DNA of 64,000 bases from NCBI GenBank assembly GCA_963695135.1, contig CAVOGA010000005.1, positions 141,965 through 205,964 on the forward strand. The letters are read 5' to 3'. The notes under the pieces were generated by a model, which was not told the DNA's origin, did no database searches, and worked only from the letters and a program-made list of their open reading frames with translations. The position numbers and the translations under genes were made by a program. Origin of the DNA: Marinihelvus sp963695135. Lineage in GTDB: Bacteria; Pseudomonadota; Gammaproteobacteria; Xanthomonadales; SZUA-36. Position 1 is the stretch's first letter, and the number at the start of each line of letters is the position of its first letter. Positions 1 through 7,829 of this stretch are shown piece after piece.

Positions 1-9
1 GCGACCTGA

Positions 10-43
10 AAAACCTGGCAGCCTGCCGCGACTGCCGGGTTTT
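10..43 (+). terminator. Possible transcription terminator of the gene left of the window
   Basis: A 10-bp stem (AACCTGGCAG pairing with CTGCCGGGTT, one G-T pair) encloses a 10-nt loop and is followed by only four T residues. It could end a gene entering from the left. The short T tract keeps confidence low. Confidence 0.35.
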
Positions 44-183
44 ATGACGGTCCTGTTACCGAATCCCGCCACGCCCGGGATGCTGCAACAGAAACGCAAT
101 CAATCGTTCATCAAAGTGGCATTTTGCAATGGCACGATCCGGTACTTCCCAGGAGTTAATCCTGACCAACCGGAGAGACCAAC

Positions 184-1461
184 ATGCCCTTGTGCAAACG
201 CAGAGTTCTAACCACCACCATCGCCCTGTGCCTGGGCGCCACCCTGAGCTCCGGCGCCCTCGCTGCTCCGGCTGCTGTTGTCACCAGTGCCGCGGACAGC
301 GGCGCCGGCAGCCTGCGCGAGGCCCTGGCGAGCGGAGCGACACGGATCCGGATCAGCCGGGCGGTGAAACAAATCAACATCAACAGTACGCTGACTTATG
401 ACGGTTCGAAGCCCCTGCGCATCCACGGCAACCGGAGCCGGATCGTCGCCAGTGGCGACTTCACGATTCTCGAGCTGTCCCAGGGCGCCTCCCTGCGGGC
501 CGATCGCCTGCAGCTGGAAGGACCCGGCGGCTTCTCTTTCGCCAACCAGGGAGTCGGCAAGGGCCTGTTCGTGCAAGTCCCCAACGAACGGACGGGTACA
601 GTCAACGTGGAACTCATCGACGTTTCGGTGAAAGGGGTTGCCAACCACGGCATCCATGTCTCTGACTGCACGCTGGGTGACGACTGCGGTGCCGGTGGCG
701 GCGGCGGCGGGGATGGATCTCCCGCCTCCATCAGCCTGCTGGCCCTGGGCGTCGAGGTTGATGATGCGGGTAACGGCAAGTTTGACGCGGACGGTATTCG
801 CATCGATGAGCGCGCGGACGGCGACATCAGCTTTATGGCGGCCGGTTCCACCTTCCAGAACGTCGGTGCGGACGGCGTGGAACTGGATGAAGGCGATGAT
901 GGCGATGTACACATCGAAGTATGGCGCTCCGACTTTCTCAACAACGGCGCCTACTGCCTGCCCTCACCGCTGGTGATCGAGGAGCCCTGTGTCGAGGACG
1001 ACGATGGCGATCTGGTTCTCGACCTGGATGACGGTTTCGATATTGACGAGGCCGGTCCGGGCAGCGTCACCGGACGCATCGTGATTGCCACCGTGGCCAA
1101 TAACCTGGATGAAGGCCTCGACTTCGACGAGGAGGGAGACGGCGGCATGGACGTGGACTTCGTGCTCGTCGACGGGTATTCCAATGGCGATGAAGCAATC
1201 AAAATGTCTGCCGCCGGTCCCGGCGATCTGTACGCAAACATCGTCAACTCCGTGGTGATCGACAACGGCAACGATGGCGCAGAGTTCGAGGTGGAAGACG
1301 GCGACGGACAGGTGCATATCCGCGTCCGCCGCTCGGTCTTCGAGGACAACGACAGCGAGGGCATCGCGGCGGCCCAGGAAAATGAGCTGGAGCGCGGCAC
1401 GATCCGCATACGGGCTTCTATCGTAGATGAACTGGACCTGGAAAACGTCGACGAAATCTGA
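184..1461 (+). CDS. Secreted acidic right-handed beta-helix repeat protein
   Basis: This 425-residue protein begins with a clear Sec signal peptide (basic n-region KRR, hydrophobic core, likely cleavage after ALA near residue 27). Residues about 34-50 (TSAADSGAGSLREALASG) match the CSLREA-type entry seen in secreted parallel beta-helix proteins. A poly-Gly stretch lies at 171-176. From about residue 200 to the end there is an Asp/Glu-rich repeat with a D-G-x-x-x-D/E core at residues 203, 230, 283, 310, 337, 364 and 392. The period is 27 residues, with one double step, as expected for successive coils of a beta-helix. ATG 184 is supported by the upstream GGAGAGA. The acidic turns could bind Ca2+, which is inference. 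No catalytic motif is recognised. The gene stands alone and ends just before a strong terminator. Confidence 0.75.
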   Translation: MPLCKRRVLTTTIALCLGATLSSGALAAPAAVVTSAADSGAGSLREALASGATRIRISRAVKQININSTLTYDGSKPLRIHGNRSRIVASGDFTILELSQGASLRADRLQLEGPGGFSFANQGVGKGLFVQVPNERTGTVNVELIDVSVKGVANHGIHVSDCTLGDDCGAGGGGGGDGSPASISLLALGVEVDDAGNGKFDADGIRIDERADGDISFMAAGSTFQNVGADGVELDEGDDGDVHIEVWRSDFLNNGAYCLPSPLVIEEPCVEDDDGDLVLDLDDGFDIDEAGPGSVTGRIVIATVANNLDEGLDFDEEGDGGMDVDFVLVDGYSNGDEAIKMSAAGPGDLYANIVNSVVIDNGNDGAEFEVEDGDGQVHIRVRRSVFEDNDSEGIAAAQENELERGTIRIRASIVDELDLENVDEI

Positions 1462-1479
1462 CGCTCACGGAGTCTGAAC

Positions 1480-1516
1480 AAAAAAGGGCCGCTGCCAATG
1501 AAGCGGCCCTTTTTTG
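1480..1516. terminator. Bidirectional rho-independent terminator
   Basis: A-tract plus GGGCCGCT (about 1481-1493) pairs with AGCGGCCC plus T-tract (1502-1516) around an 8-nt loop. It sits between the convergent ends of the beta-helix gene and pntB and has A/T tracts on both sides, so it can serve both strands. Confidence 0.85.
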
Positions 1517-1544
1517 CCCCGGGGGCGCGTCAATTTCCCCGCCG

Positions 1545-2945
1545 CTAAAGCGCCTGGTTCACCGCGTCGAGGGTTTCCTTGGCGTCACCAAACAGCATGC
1601 GCGTGTTGTCCTTGAAGAACAGCGGATTCTGCACACCGGCATAGCCGGTCGCCATGCTGCGCTTCAGGACGATGGAGGTCTTGCCGTTCCAGCACTCCAG
1701 GACCGGCATGCCGGCGATCGGGCTGTTCGGCTCCTCCATGGCGGAGGGGTTGACGATATCGTTCGCGCCGATCACCACCGAGACATCCACGTCCGGGAAA
1801 TCGTCGTTGATCTCATCCATCTCGTACACGATATCGTAGGGCACCTTGGCTTCAGCCAGCAGCACGTTCATGTGCCCGGGCATACGCCCGGCCACCGGGT
1901 GAATACCAAAACGGACGTTGACCCCCTTCTCGCGCAGCTTTTTGGTGATCTCGAACACCACGTGCTGGGCCTGCGCGACGGCCATGCCATAGCCGGGAAT
2001 GATCATGACTTCCTTGGCGTTTGACAGCAGTTCGGCGGTCTCTTCGGGGTCAATGGGCACCACTTCGCCCTGGTCTTCGCCGCCGCCGGCGGCAACCGTG
2101 CCGCCACCGGTGCCGAATCCACCGGCGATCACGTTCAAAAACTTGCGGTTCATGGCCCGGCACATGATGTAGCTGAGGATGGCGCCGGAGGAGCCCACCA
2201 GGGCGCCGGTCACGATCAGCAGGTCATTACCCAGCATGAAGCCGATGGCCGATGCGGCCCAGCCCGAGTAGCTGTTCAGCATGGAAACCACGACGGGCAT
2301 GTCCGCGCCGCCGATGGCCATCACCATGTGCAAGCCGAACAGCAGGGCAATAACGGTCATGATGACCAGCGGCTGCAGGCCGTCACCGGCTGCGGACTGC
2401 TGGACAAAGGCAATACCGAACCACACCGCCGCCAGCAGCAGGGCGAGGTTCAGCCAGTGCCGCGCCGGCAGCATCAGCGGCTTGCCGCCAATACGGCCGG
2501 ACAGCTTGCCAAAGGCGATTACCGAACCGGCGAAGGTCACCGCGCCGATCAGGATGCCGACGTAGGTTTCGATGTCATGAATGGTCTTCATGGCCCCGTC
2601 ATAGGCGCCGCCATGGCCCAGGAAACTGGCGTAGCCGACCGCTACCGCCGCCAGACCCACCAGGCTGTGGAGGATCGCCACCAGTTCCGGCATTTGCGTC
2701 ATCTGCACGCGCCGCGCGGCCAGCAAGCCGATCGTGCCGCCGATCACCAGCGCGCCACCGAGCAGCGCGTAGTTGGCCGTGACGCTCCACAGTACGGTGG
2801 CCACCAGGGCAATGGTCATGCCGATGATGCCGTACCAGTTGCCGCGACGCGCGGTTTCCTGCCGGGACAGGCCGCCAAGGGCCAGGATAAAGAGGATCGT
2901 GGCCAGAACGTAGGCCATGGGAAGCATGTTTGCGCTCATCGTCAT
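1545..2945 (-). CDS. pntB: NAD(P) transhydrogenase subunit beta
   Basis: PntB carries most of the proton-translocating membrane domain and the NADP(H)-binding domain III of the energy-linked transhydrogenase (NADH + NADP+ to NAD+ + NADPH). About nine hydrophobic segments fill the first 280 residues. The C-terminal domain III shows IPGYGMAVAQAQH, GIHPVAGRMPGHMNVLLAEA and GANDIVNP, the NADP-binding fingerprints of the family. The chosen start (ATG ACG ATG AGC at 2945) follows an AGTGAGG-type ribosome site and lies 10 bases after the pntA stop. A longer in-frame start at 2975 would overlap pntA and adds a non-hydrophobic extension. At about 466 residues it has normal family length. Certain family assignment. 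Confidence 0.96.
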   Translation of the reverse strand: MTMSANMLPMAYVLATILFILALGGLSRQETARRGNWYGIIGMTIALVATVLWSVTANYALLGGALVIGGTIGLLAARRVQMTQMPELVAILHSLVGLAAVAVGYASFLGHGGAYDGAMKTIHDIETYVGILIGAVTFAGSVIAFGKLSGRIGGKPLMLPARHWLNLALLLAAVWFGIAFVQQSAAGDGLQPLVIMTVIALLFGLHMVMAIGGADMPVVVSMLNSYSGWAASAIGFMLGNDLLIVTGALVGSSGAILSYIMCRAMNRKFLNVIAGGFGTGGGTVAAGGGEDQGEVVPIDPEETAELLSNAKEVMIIPGYGMAVAQAQHVVFEITKKLREKGVNVRFGIHPVAGRMPGHMNVLLAEAKVPYDIVYEMDEINDDFPDVDVSVVIGANDIVNPSAMEEPNSPIAGMPVLECWNGKTSIVLKRSMATGYAGVQNPLFFKDNTRMLFGDAKETLDAVNQAL

Positions 2946-2955
2946 CTCGTCAGCC

Positions 2956-4497
2956 TCACTTGCGGAACATTTCAAGCATGCGACGCGTCACCGCGAAGCC
3001 GCCGACAATGTTGATGGCGGTGATCAGCACCGTTCCCGTCGCGATCCACATGATGAGTCCGTCCGGGGATGAAATCTGCAACAACGCGCCAATCACGATG
3101 ATGCTGGAAATGGCGTTGGTAACGCTCATCAGCGGCGTGTGCAGCGACGGCGAGACGTTCCAGATCACCATGTAGCCCACGAAACAGGCCAGCACAAAGA
3201 CCGTGAAATGGCCCATGAACTCGGCCGGCGCCACGGCGCCCAGTCCGAGGAGCAGCACACCGGCCAGCGCCATGCCGATGGCCGGTCCGGTAAAGGATTT
3301 GGGCTGATCATCCGCCTCCGGCTTCCGCACCGGCTTGGCCGCGGGCGGCTTGGGCGGGGCAGCAGAGAGTTTCGGCGCCGGCGGCGGCCAGGTGGTCTTG
3401 CCGTCCTTGCACACGGTGGCGCCGCGAATCACTTCGTCATCCATGTTTACAACGATTTCGCCGTTCTTCTCGGGCGTGAGGTCGGTCAGCAGGTGGCGCA
3501 GGTTGGTCGCGTACAGCTGGCTGGACTGGGCCGCCAGGCGGCTGGGCAGGTCGGTGTAACCGATGATGGTGACACCGTGCTTCACGACCACTTTGTCCTT
3601 TTCCGTGAGCTCGCAGTTACCGCCCTGCTCTGCTGCCAGGTCCACGATGACGCTGCCGGGCTTCATGGAAGCCACCATCTCGGCGGTGATCAGCCGGGGC
3701 GCCGGCTTACCGGGAATCAGCGCGGTCGTGATGATGATGTCGACGTCCTTGGCCTGCTCGGCGAACAGGGCCATCTCGGCCTTGATGAATTCGTCGGACA
3801 TGACCTTGGCGTAGCCGCCTTCACCGGAACCGTCCTCGTCGTCAAAGTCGAGCATCAAAAACTCGGCGCCCATGGACTCGACCTGTTCCTTGACCTCGGG
3901 ACGCGTATCGAAAGAGCGTACGATCGCACCCATGCTGTTAGCGGCGCCGATCGCCGCCAGGCCCGCAACACCGGCGCCGATGACCAGCACCTTGGCCGGC
4001 GGCACCTTGCCTGCGGCGGTTATCTGCCCGGTGAAGAAGCGCCCGAAGTGCTGTGACGCCTCGACCACGGCGCGGTACCCGCCGATGTTGGCCATGGAGC
4101 TGAGGGCATCCATTTTCTGGGCCCGGGAAATTCGGGGCACCGAATCCATCGCCATCACGGTGGCGCCGCTGGCGGTCATCTGCTCGAGAAGCTCGGGGTT
4201 CTGGGCAGGCCAGATAAAGCTGATCAGGGTCTTGTCGGGTCCCAGTCGCGCGGCTTCGCCGTCTTCAGGACCGCGGACTTTCAACACGATATCGGCATTG
4301 CTCCACAACTCATCGGCCGATGACGCGATCGTGCAACCGGCTTCCCGGTAGGCTTCGTCAGTGAAGTTGGCCGCAGCGCCCGCGCCCGCCTCAACGGACA
4401 CCTCGAAACCAAGCTTCTGGAGTTGCTGCGCCACCTCCGGGGTGGTTGCGACGCGTTTCTCGCCCGCATGAACTTCCTTCGGCACACCGATCTGCAT
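2956..4497 (-). CDS. pntA: NAD(P) transhydrogenase subunit alpha
   Basis: PntA binds NAD(H) and supplies the remaining transmembrane helices of the inner-membrane transhydrogenase. The N-terminal MQIGVPKEVHAGEKRVATTP begins the AlaDH/PNT N domain. VLVIGAGVAGLAAIGAANSMGA (about residues 170-191) is the Rossmann NAD site. After a Pro/Ala-rich linker (about 375-400) come four hydrophobic helices. At 513 residues this is the undivided enterobacterial-type alpha subunit, not the split PntAA/PntAB form. GGAG sits 6 bases upstream of the ATG. It is transcribed first in the two-gene operon with pntB. Confidence 0.97.
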   Translation of the reverse strand: MQIGVPKEVHAGEKRVATTPEVAQQLQKLGFEVSVEAGAGAAANFTDEAYREAGCTIASSADELWSNADIVLKVRGPEDGEAARLGPDKTLISFIWPAQNPELLEQMTASGATVMAMDSVPRISRAQKMDALSSMANIGGYRAVVEASQHFGRFFTGQITAAGKVPPAKVLVIGAGVAGLAAIGAANSMGAIVRSFDTRPEVKEQVESMGAEFLMLDFDDEDGSGEGGYAKVMSDEFIKAEMALFAEQAKDVDIIITTALIPGKPAPRLITAEMVASMKPGSVIVDLAAEQGGNCELTEKDKVVVKHGVTIIGYTDLPSRLAAQSSQLYATNLRHLLTDLTPEKNGEIVVNMDDEVIRGATVCKDGKTTWPPPAPKLSAAPPKPPAAKPVRKPEADDQPKSFTGPAIGMALAGVLLLGLGAVAPAEFMGHFTVFVLACFVGYMVIWNVSPSLHTPLMSVTNAISSIIVIGALLQISSPDGLIMWIATGTVLITAINIVGGFAVTRRMLEMFRK

Positions 4498-4919
4498 ACT
4501 GTTCTCCGACTGTCATTACCGGGCCGGCCCGCTCCGGAGAGGGGTTTCCCGGTGTGAAATTCGCTTCATTCTCATTGTGGACGGTGCGCGGCCAGCAAAC
4601 CCGCCTTGACCGTCCCGGCTAGTGAGCATACCCCGATCAGGCGCAAACGTGAACGTTCGCGGCACGAAAGGGGCACGACCCGGCTACGAGATGCGTGCAA
4701 TTGTTCCAAGGTTTCCGCGATTCGGGCGTGAAGAAAACCAGGACTGGCGCCAGCGGGGGCGGCAAGACGGGTCGAATCCCTGTCCTGCCTCTGCTAACCT
4801 AGTGGGTGTTAACCATCACTTTACGACTCCCCCGTTAGAGCAACGTGCTGATCCCGTGGACCCTGGTTCACTCACTGGACGTGGCCGGGCGGTGAGTCCA
4901 GCAACCAACGGAGATCATT
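4498..4919. other. Divergent intergenic region pntA / fkpB-like
   Basis: This 422-base stretch separates the divergent pntA and FKBP genes and must carry both promoters. An open frame at 4622-4933 overlaps the FKBP start, has no ribosome site and resembles nothing known, so it was not called. No hairpin or riboswitch-like structure stood out. Confidence 0.5.
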
Positions 4920-5348
4920 ATGAGCCAGGCTAAAGCAGGCGATACGGTACACATTCATTACACGGGCACCCTGGAAGACGGCACCCAGTTCGATTCATCC
5001 GCCGGCCGTGAACCGCTCGAGTTCACCGTGGGCGGTGGCCAGGTCATTCCCGGTTTTGACCAGGCAGTCGAAGGCATGGCGATAGGCGAAAGCAAAACCG
5101 TCAATATCGCGCCCGAGCACGCCTACGGCGAACACCACGCGCAGATGGTTCAGGAAGTGCCGAAAAGCGCCCTGCCCGGCGATATGGAACCGGAAGTCGG
5201 CCAGGCCCTGAGCGCACGCAACCAGGATGGCCAGGAGCTGCGCCTGGTGGTAACGGAAGTCAAAGACGATGCGATCGTGGTAGACGGCAACCACCCCCTG
5301 GCCGGCAAAGCGTTAAACTTCGACATTGAACTGGTCAAGATTGCCTGA
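4920..5348 (+). CDS. FKBP-type peptidyl-prolyl cis-trans isomerase, SlyD-like
   Basis: A 142-residue cytoplasmic prolyl isomerase and chaperone. Residues 1-65 carry the FKBP core (VHIHYTGTLEDGTQFDSS and GGGQVIPGFDQAVEGM). About 70-120 form the inserted IF chaperone domain of the SlyD/FkpB group (HAYGEHHAQMVQEVPKSALP), and the last strand (DIELVKI) closes the FKBP fold. It lacks the His/Cys-rich metal-binding tail of E. coli SlyD, so it corresponds to the short SlyD-like form. GGAG lies 7 bases before the ATG. The following MFS gene starts 28 bases downstream and may be co-transcribed. Confidence 0.93.
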   Translation: MSQAKAGDTVHIHYTGTLEDGTQFDSSAGREPLEFTVGGGQVIPGFDQAVEGMAIGESKTVNIAPEHAYGEHHAQMVQEVPKSALPGDMEPEVGQALSARNQDGQELRLVVTEVKDDAIVVDGNHPLAGKALNFDIELVKIA

Positions 5349-5376
5349 CCATCACTGACAAGAGGAGAGCCGTGCC

Positions 5377-6639
5377 TTGATCCGGAGTCTGGCGCCCGTC
5401 GCCATGCTGTTGCTGGGCACGGCGATTCTGCTCGCGGGCCAGGGCCTGCAGGGCGTGCTCCTGCCGGTGCGCGCGACCCTGGAAGACTTCAGCGCCCTGT
5501 CCGTGGGCCTGATTGGCAGCGCCTATTTCCTGGGCTTTACCCTTGGTTGCTGGCAGGGCGTGACCCTGATCCGGCGCGCCGGCCATGTGCGGGTATTCGC
5601 CGGGATGACCGCCGTCGCATCGGCCGTCCCCCTGCTTCACGGCCTGTGGGTCAACCTGGGCAGCTGGGTCGGCTTGCGCATGGTGACCGGCTTCTGCTTC
5701 GCCGTGCTGTACGTGGTCATCGAGAGCTGGCTCAACGAGAGCGCCACCAATGAAAACCGCGGCAAGGTCTTCTCCGCCTATATCCTGATCAACATGACGG
5801 TCCTTGGTGTGGGACAGCAGATGCTGCTCCTCGAAGACCCGCGCGAACTCCAGCTGTTTGCGGTGATCTCGGTGCTGGTGTCCCTGGCAGCCGTGCCGGT
5901 GGTGCTGTCCGGACAACAGACACCGCAGCCGGTGGAAAGAATCAGTATCAACTTTCGCCAGTTGTTGCGCAATTCACCCGTGGGCGTATTCGGCACCCTG
6001 GTGTCCGGGCTCAACAACGGTATTTTCTGGTCACTGGCGGCGGTTTTCATCGCCGCCTACTCCGATGACCCGAACATGGCGGCCGCCTTCATGACCAGCG
6101 CGCTGGTCGGCGGCGCCATCAGCCAGTGGCCGCTGGGTTGGTGGTCCGATCGCACGGACCGGCGCTGGGTCATCGTATTCGTGGCCGCCATCGGCGCGCT
6201 TATTTCCCTGGCGATCTGGCTGCTTGCCGCGGAATTGTCCATGTTCAGCCTGCTGCTGCTGGGCGCCGCCTGGGGCGCCGTGGCCTTCCCGACCTATTCC
6301 ATATCGGTTGCGCACGCCAATGATCTCGCCGGTCCCCGGGAGTTCGTGCAGACCTCGGCCGGCCTGCTGCTGCTCTACGGTGTGGGGGCGATTATCGGCC
6401 CGGTACTGGCGCCCCTGCTGACCGGCCGGCTTGGCGCGGCCGGCCTGTTCCTGATCAATGCGATCAGTTTTTTGATCCTGATGCTCTACACCCTGTGGCG
6501 CATGCGGGTCCGCGAGTCAGCCCCGGAGTCACACCTGCACGACTTCAACGAATCCCTGACCGCCTCGCGGACCGTGTCCGTGGTCTATGAGGAAGAAGTC
6601 GAGGCTGCCCAGGAGCAGGAGTCTTTCAAGCGGGACTAG
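5377..6639 (+). CDS. MFS transporter (YcaD-like)
   Basis: A 420-residue inner-membrane permease with about twelve hydrophobic helices in two six-helix halves. The family signature W-S-D-R-T-D-R-R-W (about residue 256) follows the seventh helix region. The tail (about 385-420) is hydrophilic and acidic. Overall it resembles the YcaD/UMF3-type MFS proteins. The substrate cannot be inferred. The start is TTG at 5377, chosen because AGAGGAGAG sits 8 bases before it and no in-frame ATG precedes the first helix. Its last four bases overlap the convergent prpF gene. Confidence 0.85.
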   Translation: MIRSLAPVAMLLLGTAILLAGQGLQGVLLPVRATLEDFSALSVGLIGSAYFLGFTLGCWQGVTLIRRAGHVRVFAGMTAVASAVPLLHGLWVNLGSWVGLRMVTGFCFAVLYVVIESWLNESATNENRGKVFSAYILINMTVLGVGQQMLLLEDPRELQLFAVISVLVSLAAVPVVLSGQQTPQPVERISINFRQLLRNSPVGVFGTLVSGLNNGIFWSLAAVFIAAYSDDPNMAAAFMTSALVGGAISQWPLGWWSDRTDRRWVIVFVAAIGALISLAIWLLAAELSMFSLLLLGAAWGAVAFPTYSISVAHANDLAGPREFVQTSAGLLLLYGVGAIIGPVLAPLLTGRLGAAGLFLINAISFLILMLYTLWRMRVRESAPESHLHDFNESLTASRTVSVVYEEEVEAAQEQESFKRD

Positions 6640-7829
6640 CTGTCCAGAACACCGGCGGGCACACACACGGCGCCGGCCATGAGACGCCGCGCGCTGCGGC
6701 TCATGCTGACCCGCTCCACCTGCCACTGATCGTCTACCAGGGCGGCGCGGGCGCCGACTTCCAGCGTGCCGGACGGGTGTCCGAAGCGCACCGCGTCACG
6801 GGCGCCGCCACCCGCCGCCAGGTTGACCAGGGTGCCCGGAATGGCCGCAGCAGTGCCGAGCGCCACTGCCGCGGTACCCATCATCGCGTGATGCAGCATG
6901 CCCATGGACAGGGCGCGGGCCAGCAGGTCGATATCCGCTCCGCGGATGGCTTTGCCGCTGGCGGCCACATAGTCTGCCGGCGGGGCGACAAAGGCCACCT
7001 TGGGCGTGTGCTGGCGGGTGCGGGCTTCCTCCAGGTCGCTGATCAGGCCCATGGCCAGGGCGCCATGTGCGCGGATCTTTTCGAAGCGGGCCAGCGCATC
7101 CGGGTCGTTGTTGATGTCGTCACGCAGTTCCGTACCCCGGTAGCCGATATCTGCGGCGTTCAAAAAAATCGTGGGGATACCGGCGTTGATCATGGTCGCC
7201 GGAAACGTGCCGACGCCCGGCACCTCTAACTGATCAACCAGCTGCCCGGTGGGAAACAGGGCCCCCTCGCCGCTGTCCGCCGGATTCATGAAATCGAGAC
7301 GGATTTCAGCGGCGGGAAAGGTCACCCCGTCAAGTTCAAAGCCGCCATCCTCCGCCGGCGCGCCTTCCACCATGGGCACGTGCGCAATAATCGTCTTGCC
7401 GATGTTCAGCTGGCGAATACGCACGGTACACATTCCATCCCGTGGCACCCGGTCCGCGTCGACCAGTCCCATGCGAATGGCGGCGGGGCCAACCGCCGCC
7501 GACAGGTTGCCGCAGTTGCCACTCCAGTCCACGAAGGGCTGGTCGATGGAGACCTGCCCGAACAGGTAGTCCACGTCGTGGTCCGGGTCGTCGCTGGTGC
7601 AGAGAATGACCGTCTTGCTGGTGCTGGAGGTGGCGCCGCCCATGCCGTCGATGTGGTTGCGGTACGGGTCCGGGCTGCCAACAACCCGCAGCAGCAGGGC
7701 ATCACGCACCGGGCCGGGAGTGCGCGCCGGCAGTGGCAGGTCGCGCAGGCTGAAAAAGGTGCCCTTGCTGGTGCCGCCGCGCATATACAGGGCCGGTATC
7801 TCGATCTGGGGCCTGGTCACCATGTTCAT
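6636..7829 (-). CDS. prpF: 2-methylaconitate cis-trans isomerase PrpF
   Basis: PrpF isomerises the 2-methylaconitate made by AcnD so that aconitase can hydrate it to 2-methylisocitrate in propionate breakdown. The N-terminal RGGTSKGTFF motif, GNCGNLSAAVGPAAI and GGGARDAVRFGHPSG are PrpF fingerprints of the DapF-like fold. The start is set at ATG 7829, whose A is shared with the acnD stop (TGATG). The frame is open further upstream but that part lies inside acnD. The resulting 397 residues match the family. It forms an operon with acnD. No prpB or prpC is in the window. Confidence 0.94.
   Translation of the reverse strand: MNMVTRPQIEIPALYMRGGTSKGTFFSLRDLPLPARTPGPVRDALLLRVVGSPDPYRNHIDGMGGATSSTSKTVILCTSDDPDHDVDYLFGQVSIDQPFVDWSGNCGNLSAAVGPAAIRMGLVDADRVPRDGMCTVRIRQLNIGKTIIAHVPMVEGAPAEDGGFELDGVTFPAAEIRLDFMNPADSGEGALFPTGQLVDQLEVPGVGTFPATMINAGIPTIFLNAADIGYRGTELRDDINNDPDALARFEKIRAHGALAMGLISDLEEARTRQHTPKVAFVAPPADYVAASGKAIRGADIDLLARALSMGMLHHAMMGTAAVALGTAAAIPGTLVNLAAGGGARDAVRFGHPSGTLEVGARAALVDDQWQVERVSMSRSARRLMAGAVCVPAGVLDS

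Noticed and set aside
208..912. Long minus-strand frame opposite the first beta-helix gene
   Set aside because: Antisense shadow of a repetitive acidic gene; no start signal and low-complexity translation.
2328..3014. 228-residue plus-strand frame opposite pntB
   Set aside because: Gln/His/Arg-rich product typical of the reverse strand of GC-rich genes; pntB is certain.
4622..4933. Plus-strand open frame of 103 residues before the FKBP gene
   Set aside because: It overlaps the FKBP start, has no ribosome site or family resemblance, and its composition is that of a GC-rich chance frame.
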